DNA of 64,000 nt from Levilinea saccharolytica. Lineage in GTDB: Bacteria > Chloroflexota > Anaerolineae > Anaerolineales > Anaerolineaceae. Of this stretch, positions 1-7,911 are shown in pieces (position 1 is the stretch's first letter; each line of letters starts with the position of its first letter). Where the stretch lies: NCBI RefSeq assembly GCF_001306035.1, contig NZ_LGCM01000019.1, forward strand, positions 1-64,000, given 5' to 3'. The position numbers and the translations under genes are program-made. The notes beneath the pieces are model-generated. The model had not been told where the DNA came from and did no database searches. It saw only the letters and a program-made list of their open reading frames with translations.

Positions 1-36
1 TTGACTTCTGGTATCTGTAAGGTGACAATAGACATG

Positions 37-99
37 GCAAGCTCCGGTAACTTGGTGGCCTTAAGCACCTACCAGTTTACTCGGAGCTTGCTCTTTTTT
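37..99 (+). terminator. Rho-independent terminator at the left edge
   Basis: A 10-bp perfect inverted repeat (GCAAGCTCCG at 37-46 with CGGAGCTTGC at 82-91) encloses further pairing (GTAA/TTAC) and is followed by TCTTTTTT. It probably ends a plus-strand gene lying left of the window; no reading frame between 1 and 190 looks coding. Confidence 0.6.
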
Positions 100-190
100 C
101 AAAACCTACCACTCTTGGGACAGACACCGGGCGGATCGTTGCGAAAGTGTGATAAAAGGTACAACCCTGGTGTGCCCTGTTGGAAAATGC

Positions 191-219
191 TTGTCCGGGG
201 GGTGGATGTATGATACAAT
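191..219 (+). promoter_or_regulatory. Promoter of the tRNA-Ser genes
   Basis: TTGTCC (191-196), a 17-bp spacer and TACAAT (214-219), the latter preceded by TGA as in an extended -10. The first tRNA begins 25 bp after the -10 box. Confidence 0.65.
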
Positions 220-244
220 CAAAGACGCGAAATTTGCGAAATCC

Positions 245-329
245 GGAGGGATGGCCGAGTGGCTTAAGGCGCCTGTCTTGAAAACAGGTGTGGGGTAACT
301 CACCGTGGGTTCGAATCCCTCTCCCTCCG
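245..329 (+). tRNA. tRNA-Ser(UGA)
   Basis: Full class-II cloverleaf of 85 nt. The acceptor GGAGGGA pairs with TCCCTCC at 322-328, the anticodon loop reads CT-TGA-AA, a long variable arm follows (TGTGGGGTAACTCACC region), and the T loop is TTCGAAT. The discriminator base is G and CCA is not encoded. It reads UCN serine codons and probably shares a transcript with the next tRNA 37 bp downstream. Confidence 0.95.
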
Positions 330-366
330 CAAGAGGTACGCCGCGGGGGATTAAGAATTTCATATT

Positions 367-454
367 GGGGAGGTGCCAGAGTGGCTGAATGGGCTCGCCT
401 GCTAAGTGAGTGCCGGGGTAGACTCGGCCGCGGGTTCGAATCCCGCCCTCTCCG
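367..454 (+). tRNA. tRNA-Ser(GCU)
   Basis: Class-II serine tRNA of 88 nt. The acceptor GGGGAGG pairs with CCTCTCC (447-453) with one G-U pair, the anticodon loop is CT-GCT-AA, a long variable arm is present, and the T arm is GCGGG-TTCGAAT-CCCGC. The discriminator is G and CCA is not encoded. A terminator begins directly at the 3' end (456), and the last ~20 nt of this gene are repeated six more times downstream. Confidence 0.95.
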
Positions 455-455
455 C

Positions 456-1018
456 TGAAAAAAGCTCACCCAACGGTGAGCTTTTTTGTTCGCCCGCGGG
501 CCCCCAAAAGGGGGTGATATTCGACCCCCGCCCTCTCCGCTGAAAAAAGCTCACCCAACGGTGAGCTTTTTTGTTCGCCCGCGGGCCCCCAAAAGGGGGT
601 GCTATTCGACCCCCGCCCTCTCCGCTGAAAAAAGCTCACCCAACGGTGAGCTTTTTTGTTCGCCCGCGGGCCCCCAAAAGGGGGTGCTATTCGAATCCCG
701 CCCTCTCCGCTGAAAAAAGCTCACCCAACGGTGAGCTTTTTTGTTCGCCCGCGGGCCCCCAAAAGGGGGTGCTATTCGACCCCCGCCCTCTCCGCTGAAA
801 AAAGCTCACCCAACGGTGAGCTTTTTTGTTCGCCCGCGGGCCCCCAAAAGGGGGTGCTATTCGACCCCCGCCCTCTCCGCTGAAGAAAAAGCCTGCCTTT
901 GCGCAGGCTTTTTTTGTTCGCCCGCGGGCCCCAAAAGGGGGTGCTATTCGAACACCGCCCTCTCCGCTGAAAAAAAGCTCACCCAACGGTGAGCTTTTTT
1001 GTTCGCCCGCGGGCCCCC
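456..1018 (+). repeat. Seven-copy ~85-bp tandem array of terminators interleaved with tRNA-Ser 3' ends
   Basis: Units begin at 456, 541, 626, 711, 796, 881 and 968 (period 85 bp, the sixth 87 bp). Each opens with a terminator hairpin (AGCTCACC / GGTGAGCT then TTTTTT) followed by CGCCCGCGGGCCCCC; units one to six continue with an A-run, GGGGGT and a near copy of the tRNA-Ser(GCU) 3' end (TTCGA..CCGCCCTCTCCGC). The copy ending at 710 keeps the TCGAATCCCGCCCTCTCCGC of the tRNA exactly. Copy six has a different hairpin (GCCTGC/GCAGGC) that still folds. The seventh copy stops at 1018. The units match at nucleotide level and are not coding. Confidence 0.9.
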
Positions 1019-1047
1019 ATCCCAAAGCCCGTGCAACCCTGCCCCTC

Positions 1048-1671
1048 TCAACGATCAAAGGGATCCTCTTCAAGCAGAACGGATCCATATTCTGCCAGAA
1101 ACGCATCCAGACCCATGGGCGGGAAGCACCATCTGGCCAGAACCACATCCAGTTCAGGGTTGGCGATATATGCCAGCCCCTTTTCGGGAAAGGAGTAGGT
1201 GCGGCTTCCCTGGCTGAAATCGGAATAAGCCTGATGGACAGGCTCGCCATGCCGGGCCAGGACTTCTGACCACCACAGGGGATGCTTTTCGCCGTGGTGC
1301 GCCACCACCCTCACCACGACCTGGTCCTTCAGGGTGACCACGTCAAACATTTTGGGGACAGCCGAGGGGTAGTACAGGTTTTCAAATCCCCCTTCCTGCC
1401 TGGATTGCACCGGTTCTCCCAGGGCGGCGGTCACCTGGGCGCGGGTGGTGGAGCCGGGAACCACAGCAGGCAGACAGGCCTCCAGAGCAGTATCGTTACC
1501 AGAGGTGGCGCCGGGCAGGCCGGGTACGGCGGGGCTTGACGGATCCTGCGGGGCCGCTGCGGGGTCCGCCGTACGGAGCAGAGGAAAGTTGCAGGCCAGC
1601 ACCATTCCCATCACGGCAGAAATCGCCAGGAAGCGAAACGCCCTGGTTTTATTTGCGGATGCCGTTTTCAT
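1048..1671 (-). CDS. Lipoprotein with a BamE/SmpA-like motif
   Basis: 207-aa predicted lipoprotein. A hydrophobic signal segment ends in a lipobox (MVLAC, Cys about residue 27), followed by a Pro/Ala-rich linker. Near residue 70 a G-S-T-T-x3-V-x3-L-G-x-P stretch resembles the repeat seen in BamE/SmpA-type small lipoproteins. The rest shows no catalytic motif. Its ATG lies inside the end of the upstream protease gene (23-bp overlap), so the two are very likely co-translated. Exported location is well supported; the function is unknown, and an accessory role for the protease is only an inference from the overlap. Confidence 0.75.
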   Translation of the reverse strand: MKTASANKTRAFRFLAISAVMGMVLACNFPLLRTADPAAAPQDPSSPAVPGLPGATSGNDTALEACLPAVVPGSTTRAQVTAALGEPVQSRQEGGFENLYYPSAVPKMFDVVTLKDQVVVRVVAHHGEKHPLWWSEVLARHGEPVHQAYSDFSQGSRTYSFPEKGLAYIANPELDVVLARWCFPPMGLDAFLAEYGSVLLEEDPFDR

Positions 1672-2875
1672 ATTCCACTCCCTGGTAGAGATAGTCGCGG
1701 ATATAGGTATAGCGCTTCATCGAGGTCGCCTTCAGCTGATCGGGGTCATACACATACATCATCACCGAATCGCTCATATCTTCCAGGGGATTCTTACTGC
1801 CGTAGCTGGTGGGCGGTTTATTGTCCTCCTTGGGCTCCCATAGGATCCACTGGGGCGGAGTATTGGGGAAGCTCCCATAGATCCAGCCGTTATCAACATT
1901 TTTGAAGCCTGGATCGTAGATATCGGTCACATTGCGAGTGGCGTCCATCCAATTCTGCAGAACCGGGGAATCCAGGGCGTTGCGATACATGGACTGGTCG
2001 TCCTTGAAATATTGATGAGCATGGATCATTTCGTGCAGGATGACGGCCTTGAATTTCTTTTTTCCGTCTGGATCATTGGAGAGCAAATTGGGTGTAAAGG
2101 CCCGGTCAAAGATGCGGATGACGCCGGAAGATGAAGAACAGTCTTTTTGCGGCGGAGACCCGCAAGCAGAATACACCCCGTTCCATGACGGCTTCAAATT
2201 GCCTTCTTGATCTCTGCCCACCTTGTTGCGGACGATGCGGGATAAGGCCAGAGAATTGCGGATCGCCGGGGGAAGTTCCCTCAGCACCTCGTCCAGCAGA
2301 CGAAGTTCCTGGTTTGTCCAGGAGGTGGGTTCATAGCCCGCTTCATCAAAGGAATCCAGCACCTGAATGCCGTAGGTGGTAAAGATGTATTCGGCTGTGA
2401 TCGGTTTAGGGTCAAACGCTTCTGGGTTTTGAACGATGAAATGGATATTTCCCTGCAGGGTGAAGTATTTTCCCTCCACCAACTGCCACTCTACCGTGCG
2501 GCAATTGCTGGAATTCCCCGCGCCCAGGCAGTAGTCCATCGTCAGGATTCCATTGGGCCCCCCGGAGAATCTACCCTGCATGGCGCCCATTTCTGGAGGC
2601 ACCAGTTTGCCGTTGATGCAATTATCCCCAATGAGGGACGCCTGTGCATATGGCTCACCGCCCAGGGCGCCCACATTCCAAAACTTCACCTGGACCACCC
2701 ACTCTTTCCCGCCGCAATCGAAAGTGTTGCTTGCGGTCACCTCCATCGGTTCCAAGTCTTCTATCTGCGCCTCGGCGGGCAGGATGAAAATGAGTTGCAG
2801 GGTCAGCAGCACCAGAACGGCCAATCCCATATTGCGGATCATCTTCCCCCAGGTTGGGTATGCTTTCGCGGCCAT
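1649..2875 (-). CDS. Secreted zinc metalloprotease-like protein
   Basis: 408 aa with an N-terminal signal/membrane segment (about residues 15-36, ending AEAQ). The C-terminal half has an HExxH zinc motif in the context AVILHEMIHAHQYF, typical of zincin peptidases; the third ligand cannot be assigned by eye. The N-terminal half looks like a beta-rich binding domain with paired cysteines. The start is set at the ATG preceded by AAGGAGGTG; an earlier in-frame TTG lacks a ribosome site. It is the first gene of a two-gene unit with the lipoprotein and is divergent from the CDF transporter. The substrate is unknown. Confidence 0.75.
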   Translation of the reverse strand: MAAKAYPTWGKMIRNMGLAVLVLLTLQLIFILPAEAQIEDLEPMEVTASNTFDCGGKEWVVQVKFWNVGALGGEPYAQASLIGDNCINGKLVPPEMGAMQGRFSGGPNGILTMDYCLGAGNSSNCRTVEWQLVEGKYFTLQGNIHFIVQNPEAFDPKPITAEYIFTTYGIQVLDSFDEAGYEPTSWTNQELRLLDEVLRELPPAIRNSLALSRIVRNKVGRDQEGNLKPSWNGVYSACGSPPQKDCSSSSGVIRIFDRAFTPNLLSNDPDGKKKFKAVILHEMIHAHQYFKDDQSMYRNALDSPVLQNWMDATRNVTDIYDPGFKNVDNGWIYGSFPNTPPQWILWEPKEDNKPPTSYGSKNPLEDMSDSVMMYVYDPDQLKATSMKRYTYIRDYLYQGVEYENGIRK

Positions 2876-3075
2876 ACGCACCTCCTTGTCCAATCAGTCG
2901 AGATGGATAAAGGGCGGATATGAATATTATAGGTTGTAATATCGAATTTGATCCGGTAACAACCTTTTCATGCCAGAACAGTGTGATATCCAGGCAGGCC
3001 CCCCAACAAATCACGACAAAGTTTAGAACACTCCTCTCTTGACAGCAATATCCCCTCTGTCTGAAGAATTAGCGA

Positions 3076-3081
3076 TACAAT
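3076..3081 (+). promoter_or_regulatory. -10 box just upstream of the CDF gene
   Basis: TACAAT ends seven bases before the ATG at 3089, so the predicted transcript would start at or next to the start codon. No Shine-Dalgarno sequence is present. The nearby TTGACA at 3039 is too far away (31-bp spacer) to pair with it. Confidence 0.45.
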
Positions 3082-3088
3082 CGATTCT

Positions 3089-4000
3089 ATGTCCCATTCC
3101 CCCACAAATAATCTCACCCGCTTTGCCTGGATGTCCATTGCGGCCGCTGTGCTGACGATTTCGCTGAAATTGGGCGCGTATTGGCTGACCAACTCGGTCG
3201 GTCTGCTCTCCGACGCGCTGGAATCGCTGGTCAATCTGCTCACGGCCATGGTTGCCCTGATTGCGCTGCGCGTGGCCTCGCGCCCTGCCGATGAAGAATT
3301 TGGCTTTGGTTATTCCAAGGTGGAATTCTTCTCCAGCGGATTTGAAGGCGGCATGATTTTGATCGCCGCGGGCAGCATTGCCTTTACCGCCATTCCGCGC
3401 CTGTTCAATCCGCAGCCGCTGGAGCAGGTGGGTCTGGGCCTGGGGATTTCGGTCATCGCTTCTTTAATCAATTTTGGCGTGTCGCGGGTGCTTGCCCAGG
3501 CGGGCGCGCGCTACGGATCCATCACCCTCAAAGCCGACGCCAGCCATCTGATGACGGATGTCTTTACCACGGGCGGGGTGATTTTGGGCGTGGGCCTGGT
3601 CAGCGTGACCCGGTTGGATATCATGGATCCCATCATTGCCCTGATTGTTGCGGCTAACATTCTCTTGACGGGCGGCCGCCTTCTCCGGCAGGCTTATTAC
3701 GGTTTGATGGATAAAGCCCTTCCGGCAGAGTCCGTTACGAAAATCCAGAATATTCTGAGCCGCTATGAAAAACAAGGCATGCAGTTCCACGCCTTGCGGA
3801 CGCGCTCTGCGGCGGCGCGCGGTTTTGTCTCGGTTCATATTCTGGTGCCCGGCGCCTGGACCGTCCAGCGCGGGCATCAGCTTGCCGAACAAATCGAGCA
3901 GGAAATCCGGCAGGAGCTACCCCAGGTGGTCACCTTTACCCACGTGGAGCCGCTGGAGGATCCCATCTCGATGGCAGATGCGACTCTGGATCGAGAGTAA
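3089..4000 (+). CDS. Cation diffusion facilitator (CDF) family transporter
   Basis: 303-aa integral membrane protein with six predicted helices in the first 210 residues and a soluble C-terminal domain, the usual CDF length and layout. The TM5 metal site is intact (H-L-M-T-D in KADASHLMTD). The matching TM2 position reads E-S-L-V-N instead of the usual H/D-x3-D, so the metal preference cannot be called. The family exports divalent metals (Zn, Fe, Mn and others) in exchange for protons. It is single-gene, apparently leaderless, with a strong terminator after the stop codon. Confidence 0.9.
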   Translation: MSHSPTNNLTRFAWMSIAAAVLTISLKLGAYWLTNSVGLLSDALESLVNLLTAMVALIALRVASRPADEEFGFGYSKVEFFSSGFEGGMILIAAGSIAFTAIPRLFNPQPLEQVGLGLGISVIASLINFGVSRVLAQAGARYGSITLKADASHLMTDVFTTGGVILGVGLVSVTRLDIMDPIIALIVAANILLTGGRLLRQAYYGLMDKALPAESVTKIQNILSRYEKQGMQFHALRTRSAAARGFVSVHILVPGAWTVQRGHQLAEQIEQEIRQELPQVVTFTHVEPLEDPISMADATLDRE

Positions 4001-4048
4001 GAGCGCTGGGGTGATGGGGGGCGGACAAGCCAAAAATGCGATAGGATG

Positions 4049-4086
4049 GACAGACACCCGAGCAAATCGGGTGTCTGTCTTGTTTT
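4049..4086 (+). terminator. Terminator after the CDF gene
   Basis: Thirteen-base-pair stem GACAGACACCCGA / TCGGGTGTCTGTC with a five-base loop, followed by TTGTTTTT. Confidence 0.85.
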
Positions 4087-4266
4087 TAGCGGCATGGGTG
4101 TATCACCGTCGTCGCCCTCCTCCATCTGCGTCTGCCCCTTTATGGCCCGTTCAGTCCGTGTACCTGCGGATGTGAAGCCTGCACAATTTGGTTCGTGCTT
4201 TACCGGCGCATTTCGCTATAATGAGTACAGATACCCTCACCGGTTAAACGATTTGCTGGGGACCGC

Positions 4267-5049
4267 ATGATGCCGATTCACCTGTTCAACGGCTTCACCT
4301 GTGATGCGCGCTGGCCCTCCCGCCTGAAAACGGGCATGGTCTGTTTGCTCGTGGAGAGCGACCAGGGCCTGGTTCTGATTGACACCGGCCCGGGGCTGGA
4401 AGATTACGCCAACCCGCACGCCATGCTGAAGCTGTTCCGGGGGATCACGAAATTAGCCTGGGACCCGCGGGAGGCCGCGGTCCACCAGGTGCGGCAGATG
4501 GGCTATGCGCCGGAAGATGTGCGCCACATTGTTTTGACACACATGCATTTCGATCACTGCGGGGGCCTGCCGGATTTCCCCTGGGCAGCGGTGCATGTTC
4601 ACCGCCGAGAATATGAGGCGTTCACTGGAACCATGCGCCGCTGGACCGACATGGCCTATATTCAACGCCACATCGCTCATGATCCGAATTGGGTCTTGTA
4701 CGAAGACGGGGGTGAGAACTGGTACGATTTTTCGGCCATCCGCCTGCCGTTTACGCCGGAGATGTGGCTGGTGCCGCTGCACGGCCATTCCCAGGGGCAC
4801 TGCGGCGTCGCCGTTAAATTGGACAAAGGCTGGTTTTTCCATGCCGGGGATGCCGGCGCGGTCTATAACCACGAGACGCCCGCCTGGTTGATTCGGCTCG
4901 TGCTCGGCCCGCACGATGCCCGGCTGCGTCAATTCATGCGCCAACACCCAGAAGTGGTGCTGTCCAATTCACACATGTTCCCGGAGTGGTTTGAGCATAA
5001 GGTGTGGGATTCGCCGGATCACAACCGTTCCCGCGGTCATCCAGCCTGA
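4267..5049 (+). CDS. MBL-fold metallo-hydrolase
   Basis: 260-aa metallo-beta-lactamase-fold protein. The metal-binding motif is THMHFDHCGG (residues about 90-99); a further His (HGHSQGHC) and the HAGDAG Asp supply the remaining ligands, giving a two-metal site. The family includes lactonases, glyoxalases and phosphodiesterases; the N-terminal LVLIDTGPG strand and overall length are closest to the quorum-lactonase/glyoxalase-II-like group, but the substrate cannot be assigned. A TATAAT at 4217-4222 probably belongs to its promoter. The ATG pair at 4267/4270 leaves the exact start ambiguous by one codon. Confidence 0.85.
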   Translation: MMPIHLFNGFTCDARWPSRLKTGMVCLLVESDQGLVLIDTGPGLEDYANPHAMLKLFRGITKLAWDPREAAVHQVRQMGYAPEDVRHIVLTHMHFDHCGGLPDFPWAAVHVHRREYEAFTGTMRRWTDMAYIQRHIAHDPNWVLYEDGGENWYDFSAIRLPFTPEMWLVPLHGHSQGHCGVAVKLDKGWFFHAGDAGAVYNHETPAWLIRLVLGPHDARLRQFMRQHPEVVLSNSHMFPEWFEHKVWDSPDHNRSRGHPA

Positions 5050-5204
5050 GCGCTTCGGCGGCATTCTCTGAACGGAGAGCGGTTCTTGTTTCCTGGCCGG
5101 GCGATTTCCACGCGCTTTGTCCTGAAGGCTGGGGCTCGTGGCTAACCCCGCTCGTTAGGGCGGAAGGCAGGGTTATGAAATACGTAAAGACTTGCGAGGT
5201 CAAT

Positions 5205-5903
5205 ATGGAAAAGCAAAAAGATGTGAATATCCTCCGTACGGTGATCATGCTGGTGTTGGTGCTGGTGGTGATCCCCCTGCTGCCCATTTTGATCTCTGGC
5301 CGGTGGGGCTGGTGGCAGGCGTGGGTCATGGCGGCGGTTTTTCTGCTGTCCTTCCTCGTCAGCCGTGCCCTGGCTGTGCGCCGGACCCCGGATATCCTCA
5401 AAGAGCGGGCCAATTACGATCGGCATGAGAATACCCAGCCCTGGGATAAATGGCTCTCACCCCTGGTGGCTTTTGGAACGGTCTTCATTTTGTTGGCGGT
5501 GGGGTTGGAAGTTCGCCTGCAGGGTCCGGCGGGCTTCTCGCTGCCGGTAGAGATGCTTGGGCTGGGCCTGATGCTGGCCGGGAATATGTTCGCTTCCTAC
5601 GCTTTCGTGGAGAACGCCTACTTCTCGGGGACGGTGCGCATTCAGGAGGAGCGTGGGCATAAGGTCATCTCCAGCGGGCCGTACCAATGGGTCCGCCACC
5701 CTGGCTACGCCGGGGGTCTGACGGCTAACCTGGGTATGCCGCTCCTGCTCAACTCGGTCTGGGCGTTCATTCCGGTGGTGCTGATTGGCATAGCGTTAAT
5801 CATCCGCACGCGTCTGGAAGACCGTTTCTTGCAGGGAAATTTGCCCGGTTATCGTGAATACGCCCAAAAGGTACGCTACCGCCTGCTGCCGGGGATCTGG
5901 TAA
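5205..5903 (+). CDS. Isoprenylcysteine carboxyl methyltransferase-like membrane protein
   Basis: 232-aa membrane protein with about five hydrophobic segments. The C-terminal half has the ICMT/phospholipid-methyltransferase signature: GPYQWVRHPGYAGG, then an E-D-R-F-L stretch and PGYREYAQKVRYRLLPGIW at the extreme C terminus. Family members methylate prenylcysteine or membrane lipids with S-adenosylmethionine; bacteria lack prenylated proteins of that type, so the substrate is unknown. The start at 5205 follows GAGGT; an ATG at 5175 is the alternative. It is followed after 27 bp by a small membrane protein. Confidence 0.8.
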   Translation: MEKQKDVNILRTVIMLVLVLVVIPLLPILISGRWGWWQAWVMAAVFLLSFLVSRALAVRRTPDILKERANYDRHENTQPWDKWLSPLVAFGTVFILLAVGLEVRLQGPAGFSLPVEMLGLGLMLAGNMFASYAFVENAYFSGTVRIQEERGHKVISSGPYQWVRHPGYAGGLTANLGMPLLLNSVWAFIPVVLIGIALIIRTRLEDRFLQGNLPGYREYAQKVRYRLLPGIW

Positions 5904-5930
5904 GTTCTCTTGTTTATGGAGGGCCTGAGG

Positions 5931-6236
5931 ATGAAACCCAATTACCGTTGGAGTGTGTTGCTGTTCGGGGCTGCTTTGCTTTTGGCTGCGCCGGGCGTGG
6001 TTTTGGCGAACGCGCCGTTTCCGCAAACGGAGCCGACCCCCGCGGCGGCGGTCCCAGCCGTCGGTATGGCTGGCGAGATTCCCTGGCTGGCGCTGGTGGT
6101 GTTGGGCGCCCCCCTCCTCTTTATGATCTGGCGCTCGGCGCGCAATCGCAAGATCAAGATGACGGCGGCGGGCTGCCTGCCGGTGATTGACGAGGACCAG
6201 CGCCCGTTCCGCGCCCTGGATGACGACCAGGGTTGA
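5931..6236 (+). CDS. Small exported membrane protein
   Basis: 101-aa protein with a signal-like first helix (about residues 8-27, ending VVLANA), a short Pro/Ala linker and a second transmembrane helix (about 48-66) followed by a basic and then acidic cytoplasmic tail. No known domain recognised. The start at 5931 follows GGAGGG; earlier in-frame codons lack a site. It lies just downstream of the ICMT-like gene and is probably co-transcribed with it. Function unknown. Confidence 0.6.
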   Translation: MKPNYRWSVLLFGAALLLAAPGVVLANAPFPQTEPTPAAAVPAVGMAGEIPWLALVVLGAPLLFMIWRSARNRKIKMTAAGCLPVIDEDQRPFRALDDDQG

Positions 6237-6243
6237 GGAGGGT

Positions 6244-6297
6244 ATGAAAACTGGTTTCAGCCGTTGGCTGCAGGCTGCCTGGGAATTCGCGGGCTGA
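6244..6297 (+). CDS. Possible 17-aa peptide
   Basis: A short frame (MKTGFSRWLQAAWEFAG) starts eight bases after the previous stop codon behind a strong GAGGAGGG site and ends 11 bp before a terminator. It is amphipathic with two Trp residues. It could be a genuine micro-protein, the remnant of a truncated gene or chance; only the ribosome site and position support it. Confidence 0.3.
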   Translation: MKTGFSRWLQAAWEFAG

Positions 6298-6308
6298 TCG
6301 TTAAGCAA

Positions 6309-6353
6309 AGCACCGCCCAGAATCAGCACAGGATTCTGGGCGGTGCTATTTTT
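6309..6353. terminator. Bidirectional terminator
   Basis: Sixteen-base stem AGCACCGCCCAGAATC / GATTCTGGGCGGTGCT with a seven-base loop, then ATTTTT on the plus side. It separates the convergent ICMT unit and the beta-propeller lipoprotein gene. Confidence 0.85.
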
Positions 6354-6365
6354 AAGAACGGCTGT

Positions 6366-7769
6366 TTAGTGGTTAAAGTCCATCGCGACCCAATCGTAGG
6401 ATTCCAACCCGCCGACTTCGGCGACCAACTGACTGGGGCCGCCGGGAGTCCCCAGGCGGATCTGGCGCGTGCTGTCGCTGGCGCGGCTGCTGAAGAAGAA
6501 GCGGTTGGCGTCAATCCACAAGACCTCCTGCACGTTGGCCGTGTCGGTCAGGGGGGCCACGCTGCCGCTGTCGGGCTGGCCGTACAGGGCGATCCCGCCA
6601 GGGTTGCGCAGATAGCTGAAGCGCCGCCCGTCGGGCGACCAGGCCGCGCTGGTGAATTCACCCCCATCCAGGCGCAGCGCCCCGCCGCCGTCCACCCCGC
6701 TGAGCATCAATTCGCGCGCATTGCTGGTGGTGGGGTCGCCCACTGGCCGCACAATCAGCAATTTTTCACCCGCGGGGGCGAAGAGCACCGTATCCAGGAA
6801 GAACACATCCACGCTGCCGGTTTGCTGGGCGGGGGAACCGTCCGCGGGCACAGTCCACAGGGTAGTGGCCTGGCGCGGGGAAGCCAAAGGATCCGCGGGG
6901 GGGATATGCACGCGCAGGCGGCTGGAATCGGCAGCCCACACCGGCTGAATGTGGTAGGCGTATTCGCTGTAGGTCATCACATTGGCATAGTTGATCACGC
7001 TGCTGCGCAGATTCGTGCCGTCTAGATTCATCAGGTGCAGGGCGCTGGGGGTGGACAGAGCCACCTGGCGGCCGTCGGGCGACAGGGTGAACATGCCCCC
7101 CGCGCCGATGGGCAGCACTTCGGTGAGCGCGCCCGTGTCGGCGTCCACCGTGCGCAGGTCGTAATTCAACACCATGCCGTATTCCACCAACGGCTGGGTG
7201 GTAAAGACCAGGGTATGCGTGCCGTTGGCCCAGGCAATTTTGGCGGTAACGGAGGTGGGAACATCCAGGCCGCCGTTCCACCCGGCAAACTCCTTGGCGC
7301 TCACCAGTTCGCGCTCGCCGGCGCCGTCGGTGCGGACGGCCCACAGGCTGTGAGTGGGCGGATCATCCACGTGGCGGGTGAAGGCGATCCAGACCCCATC
7401 CGAAGACACCGCCAGATCGTAACCCACGTCGCCGCTGGAGGTCAGTTGGCGCGGGGAGCTGCCCTCGACCCAGGCCCACAGGTTGCCCGCACCGTCGCGG
7501 TAAGCCAGAGTCAGGCTGACTGGCGGGGTGGGGGTGGAGGTAGGCGGCAGATCGAGGCCGGGGGTGGGCGTGGGTTCTTTGGGGATCAGGGTGGGCAGCA
7601 CCAGCGGGGGCTGCCCAGGCCCGGCCGCGGCCAGGGTGGCCGCCACCGCGGTGGCAATTTCCCCTGGGGTGGCGCCTTCGTCCTGACCGGCGATTGGCAG
7701 AGAGCAGGCCAGGGTGCTGGCCAACAGGGCCAATAGGCCTATGAGGATTGCGAAACGGTTCTTGTGCAT
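6366..7769 (-). CDS. Beta-propeller (TolB/PD40-like) lipoprotein
   Basis: 467 aa. The signal peptide ends in a lipobox (LASTLAC, Cys22), so the protein is probably lipid-anchored outside the membrane. A Pro/Thr-rich linker (about 60-85) leads into repeated WD40-like blades with the PD40 pattern: SSDGVWIAF, SPDGRQVAL, AADSSRLRV and SPDGRRFSY, each followed by a strand describing a value. Such propellers are protein- or ligand-binding scaffolds; no catalytic residues are evident. Single gene convergent with the unit to its left and divergent from carbonic anhydrase. Confidence 0.8.
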   Translation of the reverse strand: MHKNRFAILIGLLALLASTLACSLPIAGQDEGATPGEIATAVAATLAAAGPGQPPLVLPTLIPKEPTPTPGLDLPPTSTPTPPVSLTLAYRDGAGNLWAWVEGSSPRQLTSSGDVGYDLAVSSDGVWIAFTRHVDDPPTHSLWAVRTDGAGERELVSAKEFAGWNGGLDVPTSVTAKIAWANGTHTLVFTTQPLVEYGMVLNYDLRTVDADTGALTEVLPIGAGGMFTLSPDGRQVALSTPSALHLMNLDGTNLRSSVINYANVMTYSEYAYHIQPVWAADSSRLRVHIPPADPLASPRQATTLWTVPADGSPAQQTGSVDVFFLDTVLFAPAGEKLLIVRPVGDPTTSNARELMLSGVDGGGALRLDGGEFTSAAWSPDGRRFSYLRNPGGIALYGQPDSGSVAPLTDTANVQEVLWIDANRFFFSSRASDSTRQIRLGTPGGPSQLVAEVGGLESYDWVAMDFNH

Positions 7770-7911
7770 GGGGTCTCCTCCTATGCCAGTATCTTACCTT
7801 GCCGCGCCCCGCCGCGCAAGCCGGAATTTCTACCCGGATCGGTCAGAAAATTCGGGTACAATCACCACAGCAACTCCTACCCCTATCCCCCAACCCTGAA
7901 AGGGCATACCC

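Noticed and set aside
456-1018. CRISPR array
   Set aside because: The units are contiguous, without unique spacers, and consist of terminator and tRNA 3' sequence; no cas genes are present.
486-1269. Several open frames of about 75-190 aa through the repeat array on both strands
   Set aside because: They repeat every 85 bp, follow non-coding terminator and tRNA sequence, and have no ribosome sites; artefacts of the repeat.
3039-3044. TTGACA as the -35 of the CDF promoter
   Set aside because: Its spacer to TACAAT would be 31 bp, so it is not paired with this -10 box.
2968-3249. Minus-strand 93-aa frame at the start of the CDF gene
   Set aside because: Overlaps the CDF signal and first helix; no ribosome site or family similarity.
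5004-5204. Longer N-terminal extension of the ICMT-like protein
   Set aside because: The extension overlaps the MBL gene, is not family-like and lacks a ribosome site; start placed at 5205.
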